A program made the position numbers and the translations under genes. The notes under the pieces are model-generated. The model did not search any database. It was not told the origin of the DNA and saw only the letters and a list, made by a program, of their open reading frames with translations. 15,360 bases of DNA from Gammaproteobacteria bacterium (GTDB lineage: Bacteria; Pseudomonadota; Gammaproteobacteria; Granulosicoccales; Granulosicoccaceae). Positions 8,906 through 14,856 of this stretch are shown piece by piece. The stretch's first letter is position 1. Each line of letters begins with the position of its first letter. Where the stretch lies: the NCBI GenBank assembly GCA_019634245.1, contig JAHQVR010000221.1, positions 1-15,360 of the forward strand, read 5' to 3'.

Positions 8906-10102
8906 ATGAGAATTTCAAACAATCAAATTGCTAACCGCATGGCGACAGAAATGATGCATCGGCAAATAGAAATAGCCAAGAGCCAAGAGCAGATAACAAC
9001 CGGTAAGCGCATTAATCGCCCTTCAGATGACCCGGCCTTTGCCGGTCAGCTTCTTGGACTAAATGAGGCAAAAAGCCAGCTGGAGCAGTATGAAAGAAAC
9101 GCAATCACTGCAGAATCCCGGCTTGCCCTGGAGGAAACTGCAATTGCGGCGGTAACTGAAACGCTTATGCGACTACGCGAGCTTACACTTACTGCCAATA
9201 GCGGGCCTGTTGATGATGCCACTCGATCAGCCATTGCCGCTGAAATCGTTCAAAGAACTGACGAGCTTTACGACTCAGCAAATAGCCGCGATGCAAACGG
9301 TGATTACCTTTTCAGCGGTAGCAATAGCAGCGTAAAACCATTTCATCGGCAAGTTCCAGTAGTTTATGCTGGCAGCGAAGACAATAATAACTTACCAATC
9401 GGATTAGGTCGGGAAATACAACTTGGCGATTCGGGTGCAGAAGTTTTCCAAAGGATTCGAAATGGCAATGGTGTATTCCAAACATCATCTTCTCCTACCA
9501 ACACCGGGACTGCAATTGTTTCTGCCGGTGAAGTAACCGATGTAAGCGCGTACAGCCAGTCTCAATACGAAGTCGTTTTCACATCCCCAACAACATACGA
9601 TGTTACGAATACTGACTCGGGCGCGGTCATTATATCTGGTGCAAGTTATGAAAGTGGTAACTCTATAGAATTTGACGGCATTAGTATTGACATCACAGGT
9701 TTGGCAAATAATGGCGACTCGTATGTTATACGGCCTAGCGACAACCAGGATATATTCTCAATGGTTAATGATTTCGCACAAGCCATGCAGAATAACCCTA
9801 TATCTGAAGCAGATAAAGCCTTGCAACAACAAAACATAAATTCAATTTTAGTTAACTTAGATCAGGCATTAAGCCACTTAAATGACAAACGCAGCCTGGT
9901 TGGTGCACGTCTTAACACTCTCGACTCTGCACGAAATGAAAACGAAGCAGTTAACCTCCAACTGAGTCGCACAACTGCTGATATTGAAGACGCAGACATA
10001 ACTGAAACGGTTATACAACTGCAAACTAACTTAACATCTTTAGAGACGTTACAAAAATCTTACGCACGTATCGAAAACATGTCTTTGTTCAACTTTCTTT
10101 AA
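8906..10102 (+). CDS. flgL: Hook-filament junction protein FlgL (HAP3)
   Basis: A 398-residue protein. The N-terminus MRISNNQIANRMATEMMHRQ, followed by EQITTGKRINRPSDDPAFAG (residues 29-48), is the flagellin/FlgL D0-D1 signature with the FlgL-type 'GKRIxxPSDDP' motif. DANGDYLFSGSN at about 129-140 is another FlgL landmark. The C-terminal D1/D0 helices end in KSYARIENMSLFNFL. The central region (about 198-278) holds a beta-rich module resembling the two in FlgK. FlgL sits between FlgK and the first flagellin. It starts 3 nt after the flgK stop, with AAGG at 8897-8900 as ribosome site, and ends the long hook-basal-body gene run. Confidence 0.97.
   Translation: MRISNNQIANRMATEMMHRQIEIAKSQEQITTGKRINRPSDDPAFAGQLLGLNEAKSQLEQYERNAITAESRLALEETAIAAVTETLMRLRELTLTANSGPVDDATRSAIAAEIVQRTDELYDSANSRDANGDYLFSGSNSSVKPFHRQVPVVYAGSEDNNNLPIGLGREIQLGDSGAEVFQRIRNGNGVFQTSSSPTNTGTAIVSAGEVTDVSAYSQSQYEVVFTSPTTYDVTNTDSGAVIISGASYESGNSIEFDGISIDITGLANNGDSYVIRPSDNQDIFSMVNDFAQAMQNNPISEADKALQQQNINSILVNLDQALSHLNDKRSLVGARLNTLDSARNENEAVNLQLSRTTADIEDADITETVIQLQTNLTSLETLQKSYARIENMSLFNFL
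9500..9739 (+). repeat. FlgL copy of the FlgK beta-rich module
   Basis: FlgL residues about 199-278 begin with NTGTA and continue through FDGISIDITG and NGDSYVIRPS, paralleling the modules in flgK. The first 16 bases (9500-9515, AACACCGGGACTGCAA) are identical to flgK 8024-8039, at the same relative place in the module. Confidence 0.6.
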
Positions 10103-10124
10103 GATGAAGCATGATGCACATCAC

Positions 10125-10151
10125 TAAGGGAATTTTCTAACGTCCCGATAA
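10125..10151 (+). promoter_or_regulatory. FliA (sigma-28) promoter for fliC
   Basis: The -35 element TAAG (10125-10128) is separated by exactly 15 nt from the -10 element CCCGATAA (10144-10151). The known enterobacterial consensus is TAAA-N15-GCCGATAA, so 3/4 and 7/8 positions match at the canonical spacing. Transcription would start near 10158, giving a leader of about 88 nt before fliC. The placement ahead of flagellin is what is expected of a late flagellar promoter. Confidence 0.85.
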
Positions 10152-10193
10152 CATGTTGGTATGGGCGATAGTCAGCGTTAAAAAACTATTCTT

Positions 10194-10238
10194 AGGAAAA
10201 GATGCTACATACTTCGTAAACATGGAATCTACTTAGGA
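10194..10238 (+). promoter_or_regulatory. GGA-rich fliC leader, possible CsrA/RsmA target
   Basis: Three GGA motifs lie in the predicted 5' leader: AGGA at 10194-10197, ATGGA at 10222-10226 and AGGA at 10235-10238. The last is also the fliC ribosome site. CsrA-family proteins bind GGA motifs and often cover the ribosome site. The motif count and placement are seen; the binding is inferred. No clear hairpin presenting a GGA in its loop was found. Confidence 0.3.
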
Positions 10239-10245
10239 TAGATAG

Positions 10246-11049
10246 ATGGCACAAACTATAAATACAAACGTAATGTCCTTAACTGCTCAAAGAAATTTGA
10301 ACAGTACTCAATCCACATTGGCCACATCCATGCAACGCCTATCTTCGGGTCTGCGAGTAAACAGTGCTCGAGATGACGCCGCGGGACTTGCAATTGCCGA
10401 ACGTATGAATACCCAAGTACGGGGTATGAATGTCGCGATACGCAACGCAAACGATGGCATTTCACTAGCTAGTACAGCCGAAGGTGGTTTACAAGAAGTA
10501 AGTAACATGATGCAACGAATGCGTGAACTCGCTGTGCAGTCTGCAAACGGTACTAACAGTGCATCTGATCGCGCAAATCTGGACGCTGAATACCAGGCAC
10601 TTGACGCTGAAATTACTCGTATCTCTGTAGTGACTGCATTCAATGGTAATGCAATTCTCGGCGCAGATGCTGGTACGTTCACGTTTCAAGTTGGTGCAAA
10701 TTCCGGTGAGACTCTTGATATAGACACCACAGCAATTACTGCAGTAGGTGGCGATATCACAGATGCAACAACGGCAGCTGCAGCAATGGACGCAATTGAT
10801 ACAGCTATTGATTTAGTTACAACAGAGCGTGCGTCCTATGGTGCGGTACAAAGTCGTTTTGATAGTGCAATCAACAACCTACAGGTTGGCATGGAAAATC
10901 AAGCGGCAGCACGCGGACGCATCATGGATGCCGACTTTGCAGTCGAAACAGCAGCGTTGACTCGATCTCAGATCTTGCAGCAAGCTGGTAATGCAATGGT
11001 CGCCCAAGCTAATGCAGCGCCTCAGAGCGTATTGCAACTGTTGGGTTAA
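10246..11049 (+). CDS. fliC: Flagellin FliC
   Basis: A compact 267-residue flagellin. The N-terminal D0/D1 part reads MAQTINTNVMSLTAQRNLN, then RLSSGLRVNSARDDAAGLAI (31-50) and QRMRELAVQSANGTNS (90-105). The C-terminal D1/D0 part includes RFDSAINNLQ, ARGRIMDADFAVETAALTRS and a final SVLQLLG. Only about 40-45 residues (about 138-180) lie between the conserved halves, so the outer D2/D3 domains are essentially absent. The RxRELxVQxxN segment is the region recognised by TLR5 in beta/gamma-proteobacterial flagellins. Flagellin polymerises into the filament after export through the hook. AGGA at 10235-10238 gives a 7-nt spacing to the ATG. It has its own sigma-28 promoter and a downstream hairpin. 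It is the only flagellin gene in the window. Confidence 0.98.
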   Translation: MAQTINTNVMSLTAQRNLNSTQSTLATSMQRLSSGLRVNSARDDAAGLAIAERMNTQVRGMNVAIRNANDGISLASTAEGGLQEVSNMMQRMRELAVQSANGTNSASDRANLDAEYQALDAEITRISVVTAFNGNAILGADAGTFTFQVGANSGETLDIDTTAITAVGGDITDATTAAAAMDAIDTAIDLVTTERASYGAVQSRFDSAINNLQVGMENQAAARGRIMDADFAVETAALTRSQILQQAGNAMVAQANAAPQSVLQLLG

Positions 11050-11073
11050 GTTGAGATATGAGATCTCGAGATA

Positions 11074-11101
11074 CCCTCGGGACTTAGGTCCTGAGGGATT
11101 T
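11074..11101 (+). terminator. Hairpin after fliC, probable rho-independent terminator
   Basis: Arms 11074-11083 (CCCTCGGGAC) and 11088-11097 (GTCCTGAGGG) pair over 10 bp with one G-U, around a TTAG loop. A short ATTT follows, so the U tract is weak. Located 24 nt after the fliC stop, it would end or thin transcription from the fliC promoter and could stabilise the fliC mRNA 3' end. Because no promoter is visible before fliD, some read-through is likely. Confidence 0.7.
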
Positions 11102-11123
11102 CGACTCTTATCGAGATAAATCT

Positions 11124-12407
11124 ATGATCACTGCAGCAGGTGTAGGGTCGGGTATTGACGTTGAATCCATTATCACCAGTTTAATGGAACTCGAACGTCA
11201 GCCGATCGAAGCGCTAAACAGTCGTCGACAAACGTTAGATGTAGAAATCAGCGCAATGGGACTTGTTAGAAGTTCCATGACTGATCTCGCTACCTCCGCT
11301 CGCTTGTTGGGCGACGATACTCGTTTCGGCCCATTCCAGGCTAGTACCACTGATGAAGATGTCTTTACTGCCACAGCAACAGGCGGCTCTTCTGCGGAGT
11401 TTCACTCTGTCGAGGTGTTAAGCCTTGCGCAAAATCATCGTGTGGCTTCGGGATTATATGCCTCATCAGAAGCATCGATCACAACAGGTACGATGAGTTT
11501 TTCATCAGGTGACAATACATTTGATATCACTGTCGATGGTACCAACAACACGCTTGTTGGACTTCGCGATGCCATTAATGATGCTACTGAAAATACTTCA
11601 ATTTCGGCTAGCATACTCAATGTTGATGGCGGCAGTCGTTTAGTGCTCAACGCTAGAGAAGGCGGCACTGACAACGCGATTTCCGTTAGTGGATCAAACT
11701 CACTTGCTTCCAACCTAACGCAGATTACAGAAGCGCTTGACGCTGAATTAATAGTCGATGGCTTTGCTGTTACTAACTCTTCCAACTCTGTATCTGACGT
11801 AATCGAAGGCGTTACACTGGAGCTTAAAGCTATAGGTACTGCAGATGTTCAGACGCAACGCGACACCGAAAGTCTACGGGAATCGCTGGATACCTTTGTG
11901 ACAAGTTACAATGACTTTCGTACTGGCTTAGAAAGTCTTTCTTCTGATCAACTACAAGGCGATCAGTTACCACGTAACGCGGAAGCGGCCGTACGGAACA
12001 TATTCATCCAAGATATAGAATTACCCGATGGACAAAGCATCAACCCTTTAGATCTGGGATTCACCTTTGATCGCTATGGTGCTCTAAGCATAGATGAGAA
12101 AAGACTAGAAAACGCGCAAGCTGGTGGCATGGAGTCTTTTATCGAAGCATTCGCAACACTTGATACAGGATTTTCCACCAAAATCGAAGACGCTATAGAC
12201 AGATTCACGGGTGTAGAGGGCATAATTGCAGGAAGGCAGAAAGGCCTTGAAAACCGTCAGGGAACGATAGACAGTCGTGTAGAACAGATGGACTACCGAC
12301 TTGAAAATACTGAGGCACGATATAGACGACAATTCACAGTAATGGATCAGTTGGTATCGCAACTGCAATCTACCAGCAGTTATTTAGTAAACCAACTAGA
12401 TCAATAA
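11124..12407 (+). CDS. fliD: Flagellar filament cap protein FliD (HAP2)
   Basis: A 427-residue protein, somewhat shorter than the enterobacterial form. The N-terminus ITAAGVGSGIDVESIITSLM carries the FliD 'GxGSGxDxxxxxxxLM' signature, followed by a coiled-coil segment. Residues about 130-190 (FDITVDGTNNTLVGLRDAIN, then SILNVDGGSRLVLNA) are a Flagellin_IN motif. The C-terminal part contains FVTSYNDFR and LDLGFTFDRYGALSIDEKRL, then a coiled coil (about 370-425, RQKGLENRQGTIDSRVEQMD). FliD pentamers cap the filament and fold incoming flagellin. Only a weak GAGAT (11113-11117) precedes the ATG. In Pseudomonas and Vibrio a flaG gene often lies between flagellin and fliD; none fits here. Confidence 0.96.
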   Translation: MITAAGVGSGIDVESIITSLMELERQPIEALNSRRQTLDVEISAMGLVRSSMTDLATSARLLGDDTRFGPFQASTTDEDVFTATATGGSSAEFHSVEVLSLAQNHRVASGLYASSEASITTGTMSFSSGDNTFDITVDGTNNTLVGLRDAINDATENTSISASILNVDGGSRLVLNAREGGTDNAISVSGSNSLASNLTQITEALDAELIVDGFAVTNSSNSVSDVIEGVTLELKAIGTADVQTQRDTESLRESLDTFVTSYNDFRTGLESLSSDQLQGDQLPRNAEAAVRNIFIQDIELPDGQSINPLDLGFTFDRYGALSIDEKRLENAQAGGMESFIEAFATLDTGFSTKIEDAIDRFTGVEGIIAGRQKGLENRQGTIDSRVEQMDYRLENTEARYRRQFTVMDQLVSQLQSTSSYLVNQLDQ

Positions 12408-12414
12408 GTAATCT

Positions 12415-12807
12415 ATGAACACGAATGTGGCAGCAAATGCTTATCGATCTGTAAAACGTGCAAGCATTGCAGAAGGCAGCACCCCACACAGCTTGATTTC
12501 TCAGCTCTATATCGGCGCAATTGATTCTATTGCAGTTTTAATCAACGCGGATACTCAGAACACACAGCTCAGAACACATCATATAAACAAAAGTGTTGCA
12601 ATTATTAATGAGCTACAAGCCTCCCTGCATCGCCCTGATGAAGATGAAATCGCCGGTAATTTATTTAGCTTATATGCCTATATCGTTGACCAACTACAGC
12701 TAGAAAGGAAAAACGATAACAATGCAGACTTGCAAGCCTGCTTATCTATTTTAAACAGCTTGCAAGGAGCCTGGTCCGAGATAACAATAGCCGAGTCAAG
12801 CCAATGA
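12415..12807 (+). CDS. fliS: Flagellin export chaperone FliS
   Basis: A 130-residue, mainly helical protein of typical FliS length. Family landmarks are AYRSVKRASIAEGSTPHSLI, LISQLYIGAIDSI, and later INELQASLHRPDEDEIAGNL followed by LFSLYAYIVDQL. FliS binds the C-terminal helix of flagellin in the cytoplasm, keeps it monomeric and delivers it to the export gate. It starts 7 nt after the fliD stop without an obvious ribosome site, so translation is probably coupled. Its end overlaps fliT by ATGA. Confidence 0.95.
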   Translation: MNTNVAANAYRSVKRASIAEGSTPHSLISQLYIGAIDSIAVLINADTQNTQLRTHHINKSVAIINELQASLHRPDEDEIAGNLFSLYAYIVDQLQLERKNDNNADLQACLSILNSLQGAWSEITIAESSQ

Positions 12808-13142
12808 AATCGCAACTTTCATGCAACAAAACGACGCTACAGAAACTCAAAAACATCAGTACAGCTATGTTGAAACACGCAGAGCAAGGCGATTGGGATG
12901 CGGTATTAAGTTATGACAACAAACGGCTAAAGGTACTCCGCGACTACCCCGGTGAGATCGAACCCTCCGACTCCACTGCTCTTCAACATTTGAAAAATGA
13001 AATTATCGGCTTAGACGATAGCATCAAAAAGCTCGCCCTTGACGAAAGAAAAGCCGCGATGAAAAAAGAACTGCAGCAGCGGGCGCAACTGGCTGCGCAA
13101 TCCGGCTACAAGCAAGCACTGGCATCTGGTACTGGGTTATAA
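12804..13142 (+). CDS. fliT: FliT-like flagellar chaperone
   Basis: A 112-residue, charged, all-helical protein. The pattern ISTAMLKHAEQGDWDAVLSY, with DNKRLKVLRDYP after it, matches the FliT N-terminal 'MLxxAxxGDWDxLxxxExxRxxLL' pattern. A second part, IIGLDDSIKKLALDERKAAM, resembles the later FliT helices. FliT family members chaperone FliD and, in enterobacteria, also bind FlhDC; the second role is not expected here because no FlhDC system is seen. The ATGA overlap with fliS and the position after fliD-fliS support the call. Sequence conservation in this family is low, so the assignment relies partly on position. Confidence 0.8.
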   Translation: MKSQLSCNKTTLQKLKNISTAMLKHAEQGDWDAVLSYDNKRLKVLRDYPGEIEPSDSTALQHLKNEIIGLDDSIKKLALDERKAAMKKELQQRAQLAAQSGYKQALASGTGL

Positions 13143-13148
13143 AACGCT

Positions 13149-13469
13149 ATGCAAAAGCATGCAGAAACACAGCGACAGCACGAATCTTTCGTCTCTTCAA
13201 CACCAGTAAGCGGAGATATGCGGCCAGTTATGTCGGGGCTGATACCGGCCTTCCGAGATACTTCTACGGGAGAAATACATCTATCGCTTGATCAAAATGG
13301 TGAGATTAGTACAGAACATTCGTTCTTTCATTTACCCAAACACTGGGTAAGTCATAGCACCTCCAGTGGCGAAGCAATGATACTAATGCCAACTATTGAA
13401 GCGGGCTACTGGCGACCTCATCATTTTATCGCGATCACCAAACATTTACGGCTACCACTAGACTCGTAA
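13149..13469 (+). CDS. Small protein of unknown function after fliT
   Basis: A 106-residue ORF that I do not recognise with confidence. It has no signal peptide, membrane segment or cysteine. The N-terminal 25 residues are polar and rich in Gln, His and Ser. A compact core follows: VMSGLIPAFRDTSTGEIHLS, then FFHLPKHWV, GEAMILMPTIEAGYW and RPHHFIAIT. The 'GxxDxxTGEVHLS' style recalls short uncharacterised bacterial proteins, but this is only a recollected resemblance. It follows fliT by 6 nt on the same strand and so is probably the last gene of the fliD-fliS-fliT transcript. A real gene is likely because it fills the space up to the convergent gene, but it has only a weak ribosome site. A start at the later ATG 13218 is also possible. 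Confidence 0.6.
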   Translation: MQKHAETQRQHESFVSSTPVSGDMRPVMSGLIPAFRDTSTGEIHLSLDQNGEISTEHSFFHLPKHWVSHSTSSGEAMILMPTIEAGYWRPHHFIAITKHLRLPLDS

Positions 13470-13471
13470 AC

Positions 13472-13498
13472 AAGTTCAGCCTGTTAATCTATTTTTTT
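13472..13498 (+). terminator. Possible weak terminator at the convergent junction
   Basis: Short arms AACA/TGTT with one extra G-C pair around an internal mismatch precede a run of seven T (13492-13498), just after the last + strand gene. The stem is poor. The T run is the better part of the signal. It lies inside the 3' end of the opposing gene. Confidence 0.25.
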
Positions 13499-14051
13499 GC
13501 AAATTTTGCCGCTGCTTTAGCAGAACGTGCTGAATCACCAGCTCTCTATCAGCTTCATCGATACTGATGTATTTCACGGATATTTTATTGTCTTCGGTTA
13601 TATCGTCACGCTCACATCTTACAACCTCAGCAAGCAGCGGAATGTAATCTCGATTAGGAAACAATACATAGATTATCTCTAATACATCTCCCACCTGGCA
13701 ATCAATTTGAGATTTAAATTGCAGACCCACAGCAGATATATTGACCGATTGCAAAGGCTCATTTGATGCGAATACTGATACCGGCAACAAACTATCTACC
13801 AACAAATCAACCTGCTCCGACAGCATCAAACAATAGTTGGCAACGTCAGCATCGCGACTTTTAATTGCTTCTAAAACCGGATCCATGGCTTCGCGTTGTT
13901 TATGAAACCTTGCCGACAGCATTGTAGATTGACGGAAGTTCTCACGATGCTCTTCTATATCGACAACCGTATTATGGTCAACTTTATTTGCATGCAAATA
14001 AACTTCGTCGTCAATACGAAAATAAGCACGTCGATTTTTCTCTATGCTCAC
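13476..14051 (-). CDS. PilZ-like protein in the stator operon
   Basis: A 191-residue protein starting with GTG at 14051-14049, which overlaps the pomB stop as GTGA. Residues 7-14 (RRAYFRID) give an RxxxR motif (R8, R12), and NISAVG at 104-109 gives the N/DxSxxG motif; both are hallmarks of c-di-GMP-binding PilZ domains. After residue 104 the beta-rich pattern (VGDVLEIIYVL, LLAEVVRCE, ISVKYISID) and a C-terminal helix IQHVLLKQRQN fit PilZ. The two motifs are normally about 20-30 residues apart; here about 90 residues separate them, filled by a charged helical segment. Operon position suggests a YcgR-like role in modulating the motor. PilZ-like fold: fairly sure. Ligand binding: uncertain. Confidence 0.75.
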   Translation of the reverse strand: MSIEKNRRAYFRIDDEVYLHANKVDHNTVVDIEEHRENFRQSTMLSARFHKQREAMDPVLEAIKSRDADVANYCLMLSEQVDLLVDSLLPVSVFASNEPLQSVNISAVGLQFKSQIDCQVGDVLEIIYVLFPNRDYIPLLAEVVRCERDDITEDNKISVKYISIDEADRELVIQHVLLKQRQNLQKNRLTG

Positions 14052-14851
14052 TCTTCTTCCTCTCTACTTGCGGCTATATTAATATCGATACGACGGTTTT
14101 TAGCCCGATTAACAGTGGTATCGTTATCTGCCACTGGTTGCGTATCCGCATGCCCACGTATTTCGAGTAGCTCAGTATTTACTAGACCTTGTGTAACAAT
14201 ATAGTGAACTACCGTTGCAGCTCTGGCAGCGGACAATACCCAATTAGATGGGAATTGTTCAGATGAAATCGGAACGTTATCGGTATGACCAGCCACAACA
14301 ATGGCTCCATCAACTTTGTTTAGTAAAACTACAATTTTATCTAATATATCTTGAAACTTCCTGTTGATTCGAGCACTACCTGACGGAAACGAATTATGCT
14401 CCTGGATTCTTATCATCACGCCATTGTTATACGGGATAACTTCAAGTGCATGAACTTCAATTTCGCTTTCTAGCTCATCCCGAGCCAATTCTAGTAACTC
14501 TGAAACGTCTTCACTGATACTTTCTGTTACTTGAACGAAGCTACTTGTGTCATCGGTTGTCTGTTGTTTGACAACATCCATTACAGTCGGCTGCGGGATT
14601 CCCGGAGAATACTCTTGAGCTATAACGGATGTTCCTTTCGGAATTTCATCCGCTTTAATGTCTCTTTGTACACCAAATGCATCACTCATCGAGCCCGCAA
14701 CTTGCTTGTATTTCTGAATATCCATTTCAGAGAATGACAACAGCAAAACGAAAAAGCACATCAGTAGCGACATCAAATCAGCAAATGTCGCTAACCACGC
14801 CGGGGCCCCCTCTTCTACCTCTTCTTCTGGCTCGTCATCAAAACTACTCAC
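14048..14851 (-). CDS. pomB: Sodium-type flagellar stator protein PomB (MotB family)
   Basis: A 267-residue protein with a GTG start at 14851. An acidic N-terminus is followed by one membrane segment (about 18-42, AWLATFADLMSLLMCFFVLL), which contains D25 in the FAD motif, equivalent to the ion-binding Asp of PomB. SFSEMDIQKYKQVAGSMSDA after it matches PomB rather than proton-type MotB. Residues about 150-262 are an OmpA-like peptidoglycan-binding domain: VVAGHTDNVPI, SNWVLSAARA, IRGHADTQPV and NRRIDINI. The protein anchors the stator to peptidoglycan and conducts ions with PomA. It starts 5 nt after pomA; AAGG overlaps the pomA stop at rather short spacing. The Na+ choice is inferred from similarity only. 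Confidence 0.93.
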   Translation of the reverse strand: MSSFDDEPEEEVEEGAPAWLATFADLMSLLMCFFVLLLSFSEMDIQKYKQVAGSMSDAFGVQRDIKADEIPKGTSVIAQEYSPGIPQPTVMDVVKQQTTDDTSSFVQVTESISEDVSELLELARDELESEIEVHALEVIPYNNGVMIRIQEHNSFPSGSARINRKFQDILDKIVVLLNKVDGAIVVAGHTDNVPISSEQFPSNWVLSAARAATVVHYIVTQGLVNTELLEIRGHADTQPVADNDTTVNRAKNRRIDINIAASREEEE

Positions 14852-14856
14852 GTGCC

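Noticed and set aside
10164..10171. GGCGATAG as an alternative sigma-28 -10 element for fliC
   Set aside because: It has no TAAA-like -35 at the required 15-nt spacing (the nearest TAAC is 22 nt away), while CCCGATAA at 10144-10151 has TAAG at exactly 15 nt.
11060..11072. Overlapping perfect palindromes GAGATCTC and ATCTCGAGAT after fliC, possible operator
   Set aside because: They are short, overlap each other and lie just 5' of the terminator hairpin, with no promoter nearby to regulate. They are more easily explained as chance or part of the 3' end structure.
13499..13523. Small palindromes GCAAATTTTGC and CTGCTTTAGCAG near the convergent junction, considered as a bidirectional terminator
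   Set aside because: Both lie within the PilZ-like coding sequence, after the T run for + strand transcripts, and the - strand has A-rich rather than T-rich sequence following them.
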